From Neoroseomonas oryzicola (lineage in GTDB: Bacteria > Pseudomonadota > Alphaproteobacteria > Acetobacterales > Acetobacteraceae): 64,000 nt of DNA. Shown piece by piece: positions 1 to 7,799 of this stretch. Location of the stretch: contig NZ_JAAVUP010000007.1 of the NCBI RefSeq assembly GCF_012163135.1, positions 1 through 64,000 on the forward strand. Reading direction: 5' to 3'. The position numbers and the translations under genes were made by a program. Each line of letters begins with the position of its first letter. Within the stretch, counting starts at the first letter, position 1. The notes beneath the pieces are model-generated. The model was not told where the DNA came from. It saw only the letters and a program-made list of their open reading frames with translations, and ran no database searches.

Positions 1-266
1 AACCCGCCCGGCGTCGCCTCGACGAGCGCGGCCAGCATGCCAGCCCAGATGCCGCGGCCCGACCACCGATGGTAGCGGTTGTAGATCGTGGCCGACGGAC
101 CGTAGCAGGCCGGACAGTCCTGCCAGCGCCCGCCGTTCCTGAGCATATGGACAATGCCGCTGATGACGCGCCGGTCGTCCACCCGCCGCGCGCCGGGCTC
201 GTTCGTCGGCAGCAGCGGCGCCAGAGCCGCCCACTGCCGGTCCGTAAGCCAGAACTCACCCGACAT
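1..266 (-). CDS. IS5-family transposase, N-terminal part (cut by window edge)
   Basis: The reading frame starts with ATG at 266 on the minus strand and runs off the left edge of the window. Its N-terminus (MSGEFWLTDRQW, then LLPTNEPGARRVDDRRVISG and HMLRNGGRWQDCP) is the characteristic opening of IS5-group transposases carrying the DUF4096 winged-helix DNA-binding region. In this family the first frame often encodes only the DNA-binding half, with the DDE catalytic half following by frameshift or fusion; that half would lie outside the window. The outer end of the element should fall between 266 and about 345, but the partner end is not available, so no terminal inverted repeat could be confirmed. 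Confidence 0.85.
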   Translation of the reverse strand, partial: MSGEFWLTDRQWAALAPLLPTNEPGARRVDDRRVISGIVHMLRNGGRWQDCPACYGPSATIYNRYHRWSGRGIWAGMLAALVEATPGG

Positions 267-479
267 GATCCAAGCTCCGCTACCCAGCAGCTTGAATCAC
301 ACCCCGCCGCGCCGCAGCGAGAACTGATTGGGTTTGGAGCCTAGGGCCCTTTTCGCGTCCAACCCCCACAACGCCAGCGTGCCTCCGCAGCACCACGCAC
401 GCCGCACGCAACACCAGCAACCCCCAAAAGAGCCACCACTTACAGATACACCGCAAAGGCACGCTCAGCGTTGCTGAAC
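267..479. other. Intergenic stretch between IS5 transposase and small coupled gene
   Basis: No convincing gene. The first 70-80 bases probably are the untranslated end of the insertion sequence. Bases about 345-470 are unusually rich in short C/A runs (AACCCCCAC, CACCACGCACG, CAACACCAGC) and have a different texture from neighbouring coding DNA. A 71-codon minus-strand frame here has no family resemblance and was not accepted. Confidence 0.5.
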
Positions 480-722
480 ATGGTACCGGTGGCACCGTAC
501 AAGGCCGCCACTGCCCAGATCCAAAAGGATCTCGCCAGCGCCCTACGATGGCTGCACCATGCGGGCTGCAACGTGGTCGAGGCTCCGGGCCTGCCTTACG
601 TGCTGGTCGGCGATGCCAGCCCGCCTGGCGCGAGCAAGTTTCGACTGCGCGATGCGTGGATGATGGAGTGCGCGCTCGATCTGCGCCTCTCCGCGCCAGA
701 ACCCGGGGAGAATGCGGGATGA
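480..722 (+). CDS. Small hypothetical protein coupled to lactonase gene
   Basis: An 80-residue frame from ATG 480 (a TTG at 471 is possible) with GC-rich third positions like real genes here. Its TGA overlaps the ATG of the next gene as ATGA (719-722), the arrangement used by most genuine operon pairs in this window, so translational coupling is likely. The sequence (for example LASALRWLHHAGCNVVEAPG and LPYVLVGDASPPGASKFRLR) matches no family I recognise. There is no signal peptide or membrane segment. It could also be the 3' remnant of a longer gene truncated by the neighbouring insertion sequence, since its 5' side abuts non-coding-looking DNA. Confidence 0.45.
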   Translation: MVPVAPYKAATAQIQKDLASALRWLHHAGCNVVEAPGLPYVLVGDASPPGASKFRLRDAWMMECALDLRLSAPEPGENAG

Positions 723-1513
723 CCGAACCCAGCTACCGCGTCTATGCGCTGCGCTACGCAACCCGCGACGCCCTGCGACACGAGCACTTCATCGGCGGCG
801 ATCCGCACGATGCGCCGATGCCGATGGACTACTTCGTCTGGGTTGCCGTCAACGAGGACCGTGCCATCGTCATCGATACCGGCTTCACCGCCGAAGTCGC
901 CGCGCGGCGCAAGCGGAACTACCTGCGCTGCCCGATAGAAAGCCTGCCCCTTCTGGGCGTCGATCCGGAGACGGTGGATGATGTCATCATCTCGCACCTG
1001 CATTACGACCATGTCGGCAGCTTCCACAAATTCGGCAGGGCCCGCTTCCACCTTCAGGAGGCTGAAATGCACTACGCCTGTGGGCACTTCATGAAGCACA
1101 GGAAGCTGCGCCATTCCTTCGAGGTCGAGGACGTGGTCGGTATCGTGCGCATGACCTATGCAGACCGGACCGTTTTCTACATCGGCGATGGCGAGGTCGC
1201 GCCAGGCATCACCGTGCATGCGGTCGGCGGCCATTCCATGGGCCTGCAATGCGTGCGGGTGAACACGGCGCGCGGGCAGGTCGTGCTTGCCTCAGACGTC
1301 ACGCATTTCTACGAGAACATGGAGAGCGGGCGGCCCTTCACGACGTGCTTCCATGTCGGGCTGATGCTGGACGGGTTCGACCGGCTGCGCGCCCTCGCGC
1401 CGAGCCCGCGCCACGTCGTGCCGGGCCACGACCCCGAAGTGATGCGCCGGTATCCAGCCGCGCCCGGGCTCGAAGGGATCGCCGTGGAACTGCACCGCGA
1501 TCCCATTGCCTGA
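719..1513 (+). CDS. N-acyl homoserine lactonase-family metallo-hydrolase (MBL fold)
   Basis: 264 residues, full length for the AHL-lactonase/AttM-like branch of the metallo-beta-lactamase fold. The dinuclear zinc site is visible: H93-L-H95-Y-D97-H98, then H172 in GGHSMG, D193 in LASDVTH and H237 in VVPGHDPE. These ligands are the complete set expected for a binuclear hydrolase that opens acyl-homoserine lactones or related lactones in the cytoplasm. Start chosen at 719 because the ATG overlaps the stop of the upstream small gene. The actual substrate cannot be read from sequence; members of this family also hydrolyse other lactones or esters, so a quorum-quenching role is possible but not shown. 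Confidence 0.85.
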   Translation: MTEPSYRVYALRYATRDALRHEHFIGGDPHDAPMPMDYFVWVAVNEDRAIVIDTGFTAEVAARRKRNYLRCPIESLPLLGVDPETVDDVIISHLHYDHVGSFHKFGRARFHLQEAEMHYACGHFMKHRKLRHSFEVEDVVGIVRMTYADRTVFYIGDGEVAPGITVHAVGGHSMGLQCVRVNTARGQVVLASDVTHFYENMESGRPFTTCFHVGLMLDGFDRLRALAPSPRHVVPGHDPEVMRRYPAAPGLEGIAVELHRDPIA

Positions 1514-1861
1514 TCGGCGCTGAATGGGAGAGAGGCGCCGGCCCGATTCGCCGCCGCCGATCGCCCATCCGCTGCACCACGCGACGGATACCGCCGTCCG
1601 TGACCGTGAGCCGGGGGGGCGCCGACACGACGGGCTGGTACGATCCCGGATCACCTGCCGAGGCTCATCTGCTGCCCGGATGCCGTCTGGGGGCACCCGG
1701 CAGACCGCTCCGGCACGTGGCTCGACTGAACGATCCCCGATGCGTCCGGCGAGTTCGGGCCCGCCAGGCGGGGCACCCATCAACCTTCATGCCTACGGTG
1801 TCTTCGCGCCGGGCAGCGGCTACGATGGTGTTGCAGACCCAGCGAACCGACACCGGAGTCC
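1514..1861. other. Intergenic region, 348 bp, no gene seen
   Basis: Separates the lactonase from the DeoR-type regulator gene. Frames on both strands are proline/arginine-rich shadows without family resemblance. An imperfect inverted repeat around 1680-1705 (GATGCCGTCTGG against CCCGGCAGAC) could be a weak terminator, but pairing is broken. The promoter of the regulator gene presumably lies toward the 3' end; no clear -35/-10 pair is visible. Confidence 0.5.
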
Positions 1862-2632
1862 ATGGCCCGCAAACTTGCGATCCGACGGCATGACGAGATC
1901 CTGCGCCGCATCGGCGCCGACGGCGCCGCGGGCGTCGGCGAACTTGCCGCGGTCCTTGGCGTCTCGCACGAAACAATCCGCCGCGACCTGCGGGCACTTG
2001 CCGCACGCGGCCTGCTGGCCGTGGTCCATGGCGGCGCCGTGCCCCACCGGTCCAGCGAGCCCGCCTTCGCCGAGCGCGCCGAGGAGAACGCGGCAGGCAA
2101 GGCCGCGATCGCGCGCGCGGCCGCGGCCCTGGTCCCCGATGGCAGCGTGCTGCTGATCGATTCCGGCACGACCACACTTGCCTTCGCTCAGGCGCTCGCG
2201 GGCAAGCGGGGTCTGACGGTCTGCACCAACAGCCTCGCAGTGGCGTTGCACCTCGCCCGGCAGACGGCGCATGTGGTCCATGTGCTGGGCGGCGAGGTTG
2301 ACCGCACCGAGGAAGCGACCGGCGGCGTCGACGCACTGGCCGCCATCGAGCGCTTCCGAGTCGACTTGGCCTTCATCGGCGCCGGCGGACTGACGCCGGA
2401 CGGGGAGGTCACGGACTACAGTCGCACGGGCGCCGAACAGCGGCGCCGGATGATGGCGGCCGCCGCGCGGACCTGGCTGCTGATGGACCACACCAAGTTT
2501 GGTCGCCTCACGCCGGTTCGCCTCGAGACGACGGGCGGCGGGCCGGTCGGGCTCGTGGTCGATGCGGAACCGTCTCCCGGCCTTCGAAAGGCCTTGGCGC
2601 GCCGACGCATCGACCTCGTGGTTGCGCGATAA
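1862..2632 (+). CDS. DeoR/GlpR-family transcriptional regulator
   Basis: 256 residues, typical for the family. The N-terminal winged helix-turn-helix covers about residues 24-50, with the family core GVSHETIRRDLRALAARG followed by HGGA. The C-terminal DeoRC sensor domain shows the phospho-ligand motif D101-S-G-T-T-T and the later FIGAGG and MDHTKFG stretches. Such proteins usually repress catabolic genes and are released by a phosphorylated intermediate. The next gene downstream encodes a flavin-dependent amine dehydrogenase-like protein. A set of tandem 10-bp repeats overlaps the 3' end of this gene and recurs upstream of the Na/Pi cotransporter gene, which makes it the natural candidate operator. 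Effector unknown. Confidence 0.88.
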   Translation: MARKLAIRRHDEILRRIGADGAAGVGELAAVLGVSHETIRRDLRALAARGLLAVVHGGAVPHRSSEPAFAERAEENAAGKAAIARAAAALVPDGSVLLIDSGTTTLAFAQALAGKRGLTVCTNSLAVALHLARQTAHVVHVLGGEVDRTEEATGGVDALAAIERFRVDLAFIGAGGLTPDGEVTDYSRTGAEQRRRMMAAAARTWLLMDHTKFGRLTPVRLETTGGGPVGLVVDAEPSPGLRKALARRRIDLVVAR

Positions 2633-2660
2633 TGTGGGAAAATGTGTGAAATTGCGTTGA
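2621..2660 (+). promoter_or_regulatory. Tandem decamer repeats, candidate DeoR-type operator
   Basis: Four consecutive 10-base units start at 2621 (GTTGCGCGAT), 2631 (AATGTGGGAA), 2641 (AATGTGTGAA) and 2651 (ATTGCGTTGA). The middle two differ at one position. The first unit covers the last codons of the regulator gene and the rest lies 50-80 bases before the oxidoreductase start. Helically phased direct repeats are typical of DeoR-family operators. The 18-mer AAAATGTGTGAAATTGCG (2639-2656) recurs with one mismatch at 7757-7774. Confidence 0.6.
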
Positions 2661-2709
2661 TCTGAGACAGTCGCCGGCCTACTCCTCCTCCATCGGAGGG
2701 TCACCCGGC

Positions 2710-5169
2710 ATGGCGACGGCAGAGCGGCCATTTCCCACCCAGGCGCGCGCGGTGATCATCGGCGGGGGCATCGTCGGATGCTCCCTGGCCTATCACCTGA
2801 CGCGCATGGGCTGGACGGACGTGGTGCTCCTCGAACAGGGGCGCCTGTCTTCCGGCACGACCTGGCATGCGGCGGGACTGGTCGGGCAGCTGCGGTCCCA
2901 GCGCAGCCTGACGCGGCTGATCCGGTATTCGACCGAACTCTATGCGGGCCTCGAGGCCGAGACCGGCCTCGCCACCGGATGGCGGCGCTGCGGGTCGATC
3001 TCGGTCGCGCGCACGCCGGAACGGATGACGCTGCTCCGCCGCCAGATCGCCTCGGCGCGCGCGCAAGGCGTGGACATCGAGGAGATGAGCCCGCGAGAGG
3101 CCGGCGACCGCTGGCCGCTGATGCGCACGGACGACCTGTGCGGCGCGGTCTGGATCCCGGGCGACGGCAAGGCCAATCCGGCCGACATCACCCAGGTGCT
3201 CGCCCGCGGGGCGCGCATGAAGGGGGCGCGCATCTTCGAGAAGACGCGCGTGGCCGGCATCCGGATCGAGGGCGGCGTGGTTAGGGCGGTGGAGACCGAT
3301 CGCGGCACGATCCTGTGCGAGGCGGCGGCGATCTGCGCCGGGCAATGGTCGCGCGAGCTCGGCCGGCGTATCGGCGTCACCATCCCGCTGCACTCCGCCG
3401 AGCACATGTACATCGTCACCGGCCGCATGGAGGGCGTGCATCCCGACCTGCCCGTGCTGCGCGACCCCGACGGCTATGTCTACTTCAAGGAGGAGGTCGG
3501 CGGCCTGGTGATGGGCGGCTTCGAGCCCGATGCGAAGCCCTGGGGCATGGCCGGCATTCCCGATGACTTCGAGTTCCAGTTGTTGCCCGACGACTGGGAT
3601 CAGTTCGAGCCGCTGATGCGCGGCGCGCTGCAGCGCGTCCCGGCGCTCGAGCATGCGGAGATCAAGACCTTCCTCAACGGCCCCGAGAGCTTCACGCCGG
3701 ACGCCAACTTCATCCTCGGCCCCGCGCCCGGGCTGCGGGGACTGTTCGTCGGGGCGGGGTTCAATTCGATGGGCATCGCCTCGGCCGGCGGCGCGGGGCG
3801 GCACCTGGCGGAATGGATGGTCGAAGGCGAGCCTTCGGCCGATCTCTGGGCGGTCGACATCCGCCGCTTCGCGCCCTTCAACGGCAACCGGCGCTGGCTG
3901 CATGACCGGGTGAAGGAGACGCTGGGCCTGCACTACGCCATGCCCTGGCCGAACCGCGAGCTCGACAGCGCGCGACCGGCGCGCCGATCGCCGCTGCATG
4001 ACCGTCTCGCCGCGCGCGGCGCGGTGTTCGGTTCGAAGATGGGCTGGGAGCGGGCCCTGTTCTTCGCGCCCGCGGGCGCATCGCGCGAGGTCGGCTACGG
4101 CTTCGGCCGCGGCGCCTGGTTCGGCCCGGCTGCCGAGGAGCATCGGGCGGCGCGGGAAGGCGTGGCGCTGTTCGACGTCACCTCCTTCGCGAAGCTGCTG
4201 CTGCAGGGGAAGGATGCCGAGGCCGTGCTGCAGCGACTCTGCGCCGCCGACATGGCGGTCCCCGTCGGGCGCAGCGTCTACACGCCCATGCTGAACGCCC
4301 GCGGCGGCATCGAGAGCGACCTCACCGTCGCGCGCATCGGCGCAGAGGAATTCCTGATCCTGACCGGCACGGCGCAGGCGACGCGCGACGCCGACTGGAT
4401 CCGCCGCGCCATGCCCGCGGACGCGCGCGCGGTGCTGACCGATGTCACCTCCGCCTGGTCCGTGCTGGCGCTGTCGGGGCCGCGGTCCCGCGACGTGCTG
4501 CAGCACGCGGGCGCGGAGGGCATCGGCAACGAGGACCTGCCATTCGGCGGGTTCAGGACGGTCGACGTCGGCTATGCCTCGGCCCTGGCGTGCCGGCGCT
4601 CCTACACGGGCGAACTCGGCTTCGAGATCTACGTGCCGACGGAATTCGCACTCAGCGCGCATGACGCGCTGGTCGACGCCGGCGGCCCCTTCGGGCTGCG
4701 CCATGCGGGCTATGCGGCGCTCGACTCGCTGCGCGTCGAGAAGGGCTACCGCGCCTGGGGTCGCGACATCGGTCCCGACGATACGCCCTGGGAGGCGGGG
4801 CTCGGCTTCGCGGTGGCGCTGGACAAGGGCTGCGACTTCACCGGCCTGGCGGCCTTGCTGGCGGCGCGCGACGCGCCCTTGCGGCGGCGCCTGGTGTCGT
4901 TGTTCGCCGAGGCGCCGAATGGGCCGCTGGCCTGGGGCGGCGAGTTGCTGCTGCGGGATGGCGCGCCGGTCGGCGACGTCACGTCGGCCGCCTTCGGGCA
5001 CACGCTTGGCGGCGTCGTCGCACTTGCCTGGGTCCGAGCCGAGGAGGCGATCGACCAGGCTTGGCTCGACGCCAGGCCGCTGCTGCTCGACATCGGTGGG
5101 GAGCATGTTCCGGTGCGGGCCTCGCTGCGCCCGTTCCATGACCCCAAGGGGCTGCGGATGCGCGCATGA
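2710..5169 (+). CDS. FAD-dependent oxidoreductase with GcvT domain (dimethylglycine/sarcosine dehydrogenase-like)
   Basis: 819 residues with the two-part architecture of dimethylglycine and sarcosine dehydrogenases. Residues about 13-375 form a DAO-type FAD domain with the dinucleotide motif GGGIVG (18-23) and E42. The motif GTTWHAAG (49-56) contains H53, the position that carries covalently bound FAD in this family. A central linker leads to a C-terminal aminomethyltransferase (GcvT) domain at about 420-810, which in relatives transfers the released one-carbon unit to tetrahydrofolate. GGAGGG at 2695-2700 lies nine bases before the ATG and decides the start. The stop overlaps the EamA gene (ATGA). 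Exact N-methyl amine substrate is unknown. Confidence 0.88.
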   Translation: MATAERPFPTQARAVIIGGGIVGCSLAYHLTRMGWTDVVLLEQGRLSSGTTWHAAGLVGQLRSQRSLTRLIRYSTELYAGLEAETGLATGWRRCGSISVARTPERMTLLRRQIASARAQGVDIEEMSPREAGDRWPLMRTDDLCGAVWIPGDGKANPADITQVLARGARMKGARIFEKTRVAGIRIEGGVVRAVETDRGTILCEAAAICAGQWSRELGRRIGVTIPLHSAEHMYIVTGRMEGVHPDLPVLRDPDGYVYFKEEVGGLVMGGFEPDAKPWGMAGIPDDFEFQLLPDDWDQFEPLMRGALQRVPALEHAEIKTFLNGPESFTPDANFILGPAPGLRGLFVGAGFNSMGIASAGGAGRHLAEWMVEGEPSADLWAVDIRRFAPFNGNRRWLHDRVKETLGLHYAMPWPNRELDSARPARRSPLHDRLAARGAVFGSKMGWERALFFAPAGASREVGYGFGRGAWFGPAAEEHRAAREGVALFDVTSFAKLLLQGKDAEAVLQRLCAADMAVPVGRSVYTPMLNARGGIESDLTVARIGAEEFLILTGTAQATRDADWIRRAMPADARAVLTDVTSAWSVLALSGPRSRDVLQHAGAEGIGNEDLPFGGFRTVDVGYASALACRRSYTGELGFEIYVPTEFALSAHDALVDAGGPFGLRHAGYAALDSLRVEKGYRAWGRDIGPDDTPWEAGLGFAVALDKGCDFTGLAALLAARDAPLRRRLVSLFAEAPNGPLAWGGELLLRDGAPVGDVTSAAFGHTLGGVVALAWVRAEEAIDQAWLDARPLLLDIGGEHVPVRASLRPFHDPKGLRMRA

Positions 5170-6020
5170 CCGGGATGGACCCGGCCACCTTCGCCGCGGT
5201 GCTCTGCGCGGCGATGGCTCATGCGGGGTGGAACGCGCTCGCGAAGCGGGCGCTCGATCCGGTCCTGGGCGTGACGCTGATCGTGGTGCTGGCGGGCGCG
5301 ATCGCCTTGCCGCTGCTGCCGGTGGTCGGACTCCCGTCGGTGCAGTCCCTGCCGTTCGTCGCGGCCTCGGTCGCACTGCATTTCGGCTACAACCTCGTCC
5401 TCGCGGAAGCCTATCGGACCGGCGGGCTGGGCCTCGTCTATCCGATCGCCCGTGGCGCCGCGCCCGCGGTGGTGGCCGTCGCCGGCGCCGCCTTGTTCGG
5501 GGAGGTCCTTGCGCCCACCGGGATCTTCGGCGTCGCGATGATCGTCGCGGGCGTGGCCGGCATGTCCGTGCGACGCCCCGCGGACCTGCTGCACGCTGAC
5601 CGTCGTGCGGTGTTCTTCGCCCTCGTCACCGCCGGCTTCATCGCGTCCTATACGCTGGTGGACGGGCAGGGGTCGCGGCTGTCTGGCAATCCGCATGGCT
5701 ATGCGGTGCTGCTGTTCGTGATCGATGGCGCGGTGACCTGCGGCTTCCTTCTCCTGCGTCGTGGCGCTGCCGCGCTGAGGGTGGCGCCGCGTACCCTTGC
5801 GCCGGCGCTGTTCGGCGCGGCGATGCAGCTCGCGGGCTATTGGATCGTGATCTGGGCCATGGCCTCGGCGCCGATCGCCCTGGTCGCGGCGTTGCGCGAG
5901 ACCAGCGTGCTGTTCGCGGCGTTGCTCGCCGTGGTGATGCTGCGCGAACCCCTCGCACCGTTCCGCCTGGTGGCGGCCGCGGTGATCCTGGGCGGCGCGC
6001 TGCTCATCCGCCTCGGTTGA
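5166..6020 (+). CDS. EamA/DMT-superfamily transporter
   Basis: 284 residues, almost entirely hydrophobic, with about ten predicted membrane helices arranged as two EamA-type repeats (roughly 5-135 and 150-284). Typical signatures are the GWN near residue 21, the AYRTGGLGLVYPIARG segment around residues 80-95 at the end of the first repeat, and AALRETSVLFAALLAVVMLRE in the second. Inner-membrane exporters or importers of small metabolites belong here. The ATG overlaps the stop of the oxidoreductase gene, so the two are co-translated and the transporter probably moves a substrate or product of that enzyme. Its end overlaps the convergent Na/Pi cotransporter gene by 17 bases. Confidence 0.87.
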   Translation: MTGMDPATFAAVLCAAMAHAGWNALAKRALDPVLGVTLIVVLAGAIALPLLPVVGLPSVQSLPFVAASVALHFGYNLVLAEAYRTGGLGLVYPIARGAAPAVVAVAGAALFGEVLAPTGIFGVAMIVAGVAGMSVRRPADLLHADRRAVFFALVTAGFIASYTLVDGQGSRLSGNPHGYAVLLFVIDGAVTCGFLLLRRGAAALRVAPRTLAPALFGAAMQLAGYWIVIWAMASAPIALVAALRETSVLFAALLAVVMLREPLAPFRLVAAAVILGGALLIRLG

Positions 6021-7698
6021 CCGGCGAGAGGCGGGCCGGCGCCTCCTCGCTCGCGCGCAGGCGAGATTCCGCGAGCTCCCCCGACCCTTCGAGGATCGGA
6101 TAGGCGACCGCCGTCAGGTGCCCGTGGATGCGCTTGAGGTCGCGGATGATGTCGAGATGGATCGCGCTCGTCGCGATGGATTCCGGCCGGCCTTCCTTGA
6201 GGCGCGCGAAATGGCGCTCGGCGGCCTCGCGCTCCGCCGTGCGCGTCGGCCCCTTGTCGGCGAATAGTCGGCGGGCGAGCGCGACGTCGCGCGTGGCGAA
6301 GACGTTGCAGGCGAGGCGCATCGTCTCCTCGACGCGGGCGTGGAAGGCGCGGATCTCGGCCTCACCCTCCGGCGAGAAGGCGAGCTGGTTTCGGATCTTC
6401 TTGGTCGCCAGTTCCATCAGGTTCTTGTCGATGATGTCGCCGATATGCTCGAGGTTCGTCGTGAAGGTCAGGATCTCGACGTAGCGGCGGCTTTCCTCGG
6501 CGGTCAGTTCCGCCCGGGACACCTGCACGAGATACAGCTTGATCGCCTCGTAGAGCCGGTCGACGGCGTTGTCGGCTTCCTCCACCTCGCGCACCAGGCG
6601 GGGGTCGCTGCCTTCGATTGCCGGCAGCGCGCGGCGCAGCATCTCGGCGACGCGGTCGCCCATATGCAGCGTTTCGCGCATCGCGCAGGCGAGGGCCTCG
6701 GCCGGTTCGTTGAGCGCCGAACTGTCGAGGTGCCGCGCGGCGACGCTGTCGCGTGCCTCCGGCGCGTCGGGCTGGATGCGTTCCAGCAGCCGAGCCAGGA
6801 CGCCCACCAGCGGCAGGGCGACCAGGGCGAGCGCGATGTTGAAGCCCGTATGCATGTGCACGACGAGGCGTTCCGCGTGATCGCCGGCCAGGACCTGCGC
6901 GAAGGAGGCGATCGGCGTCACGAAGGGCAACACGGCGAAGACGCCGGCGGCACGGATGATCAGGTTGCCGAGCGGCACGCGCCGCGCGGCCGGCGGCGCC
7001 CCGGACAGCGCGAACCAGGGCACCAGCGCGCCGCCGAGATTGGCGCCGAGCACCAGCGCGATGGCCGCCGGTGCCGTGAGGATTCCCGCACCCGACAGCG
7101 ACATGATCAGCAGCACGACCGACAGGCTGGAATGCGCCGCGTAGGTGAGCACGGTCGCCACCAGCACGGCGAGCAGCGGTTCGCCGCCCATCGCGCCCAT
7201 AACGGCGCGCACCGTCTCGGATCCACGCAGCGCGCCGGACACCTGGCCGATCTGGTCCAGCGCGAGCAGCAGCAGCCCCAGCCCGACGATGGCGCGCGCC
7301 AGCCCGCGCCAGCGTTCCTGCTGCGTGCCGAGAAACAGGAACACGCCTGCCGCGACGGCCAGCGTCCATAGCCACTTCACGTCGAAGGCGAGCAACTGCG
7401 CCGCCAGCGTGGTGCCGACATCGGCGCCGAGCATCACCGCGAGCGCGGCCGGCAGCGCGATCAGCCCCTTGCCGGCGAAGGCGCCGATGATGAGGGCCAT
7501 CGCCGTGCTCGACTGCAGCAGCGCGGTGGCGCCGACGCCGCCGGCGAAGGCACCGAGCCGGGTGCGCGCAGCCGCGCCGACGACGCGCCGCAACTCCGCG
7601 CCATAGGCGCGCGTCACCCCCGTCCGGATCATCCGCACACCCCAGAGGATGAGCGCGACGCTGCCGAGCAACTGGGCGAGCATCTGCGTAGCGTGCAT
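6004..7698 (-). CDS. Na/Pi cotransporter family protein with C-terminal PhoU-like domain
   Basis: 564 residues. The N-terminal half (about 1-310) holds repeated Na/Pi-cotransporter membrane units; the two internally related QSS-type signatures are visible (TALLQSSTAMALIIGAFAG near residues 59-77 and YAAHSSLSVVLLIMSLSGAG near 186-205). Residues about 340-545 are a soluble helical PhoU-like domain. This is the NptA/YjbB architecture, associated with sodium-coupled phosphate movement across the inner membrane; direction cannot be read from the sequence. The gene is convergent with the EamA gene. A tandem-repeat site matching the one before the oxidoreductase gene lies 59-80 bases upstream of its start. 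Confidence 0.87.
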   Translation of the reverse strand: MHATQMLAQLLGSVALILWGVRMIRTGVTRAYGAELRRVVGAAARTRLGAFAGGVGATALLQSSTAMALIIGAFAGKGLIALPAALAVMLGADVGTTLAAQLLAFDVKWLWTLAVAAGVFLFLGTQQERWRGLARAIVGLGLLLLALDQIGQVSGALRGSETVRAVMGAMGGEPLLAVLVATVLTYAAHSSLSVVLLIMSLSGAGILTAPAAIALVLGANLGGALVPWFALSGAPPAARRVPLGNLIIRAAGVFAVLPFVTPIASFAQVLAGDHAERLVVHMHTGFNIALALVALPLVGVLARLLERIQPDAPEARDSVAARHLDSSALNEPAEALACAMRETLHMGDRVAEMLRRALPAIEGSDPRLVREVEEADNAVDRLYEAIKLYLVQVSRAELTAEESRRYVEILTFTTNLEHIGDIIDKNLMELATKKIRNQLAFSPEGEAEIRAFHARVEETMRLACNVFATRDVALARRLFADKGPTRTAEREAAERHFARLKEGRPESIATSAIHLDIIRDLKRIHGHLTAVAYPILEGSGELAESRLRASEEAPARLSPVNRGG

Positions 7699-7756
7699 TC
7701 GGCCTGACTGCCTCCTCCTGAACCCTCGCAGAGGTCAGGATCGAAAACAATGAGGC

Positions 7757-7790
7757 AAAATGTGGGAAATTGCGCGAATTCGTGAAGTTG
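7757..7790 (-). promoter_or_regulatory. Second copy of the tandem-repeat operator, upstream of Na/Pi cotransporter gene
   Basis: The 18-mer AAAATGTGGGAAATTGCG at 7757-7774 matches 2639-2656 in 17 of 18 positions. As at the first site it is built of 10-base units: 7759 AATGTGGGAA, 7769 ATTGCGCGAA and the weaker 7779 TTCGTGAAGT. It lies in the short gap between the convergent stop of the LysR gene and the start of the cotransporter gene, so the cotransporter is the only gene it can serve as a promoter-proximal site. It is in reverse orientation relative to that gene. Confidence 0.55.
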
Positions 7791-7799
7791 GCGCGATGC

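Noticed and set aside
280..495. 71-codon minus-strand frame after the insertion sequence
   Set aside because: Cysteine/arginine-rich with no ribosome site; overlaps the probable end of the insertion sequence.
1292..1783. 163-codon minus-strand frame between the lactonase and regulator genes
   Set aside because: Overlaps the lactonase gene; no homology and low-complexity composition.
2701..5376. 891-codon open frame on the minus strand
   Set aside because: Exact antisense of the oxidoreductase gene, arginine/proline/alanine-rich with no family motif. Long antisense frames are expected in DNA this rich in GC.
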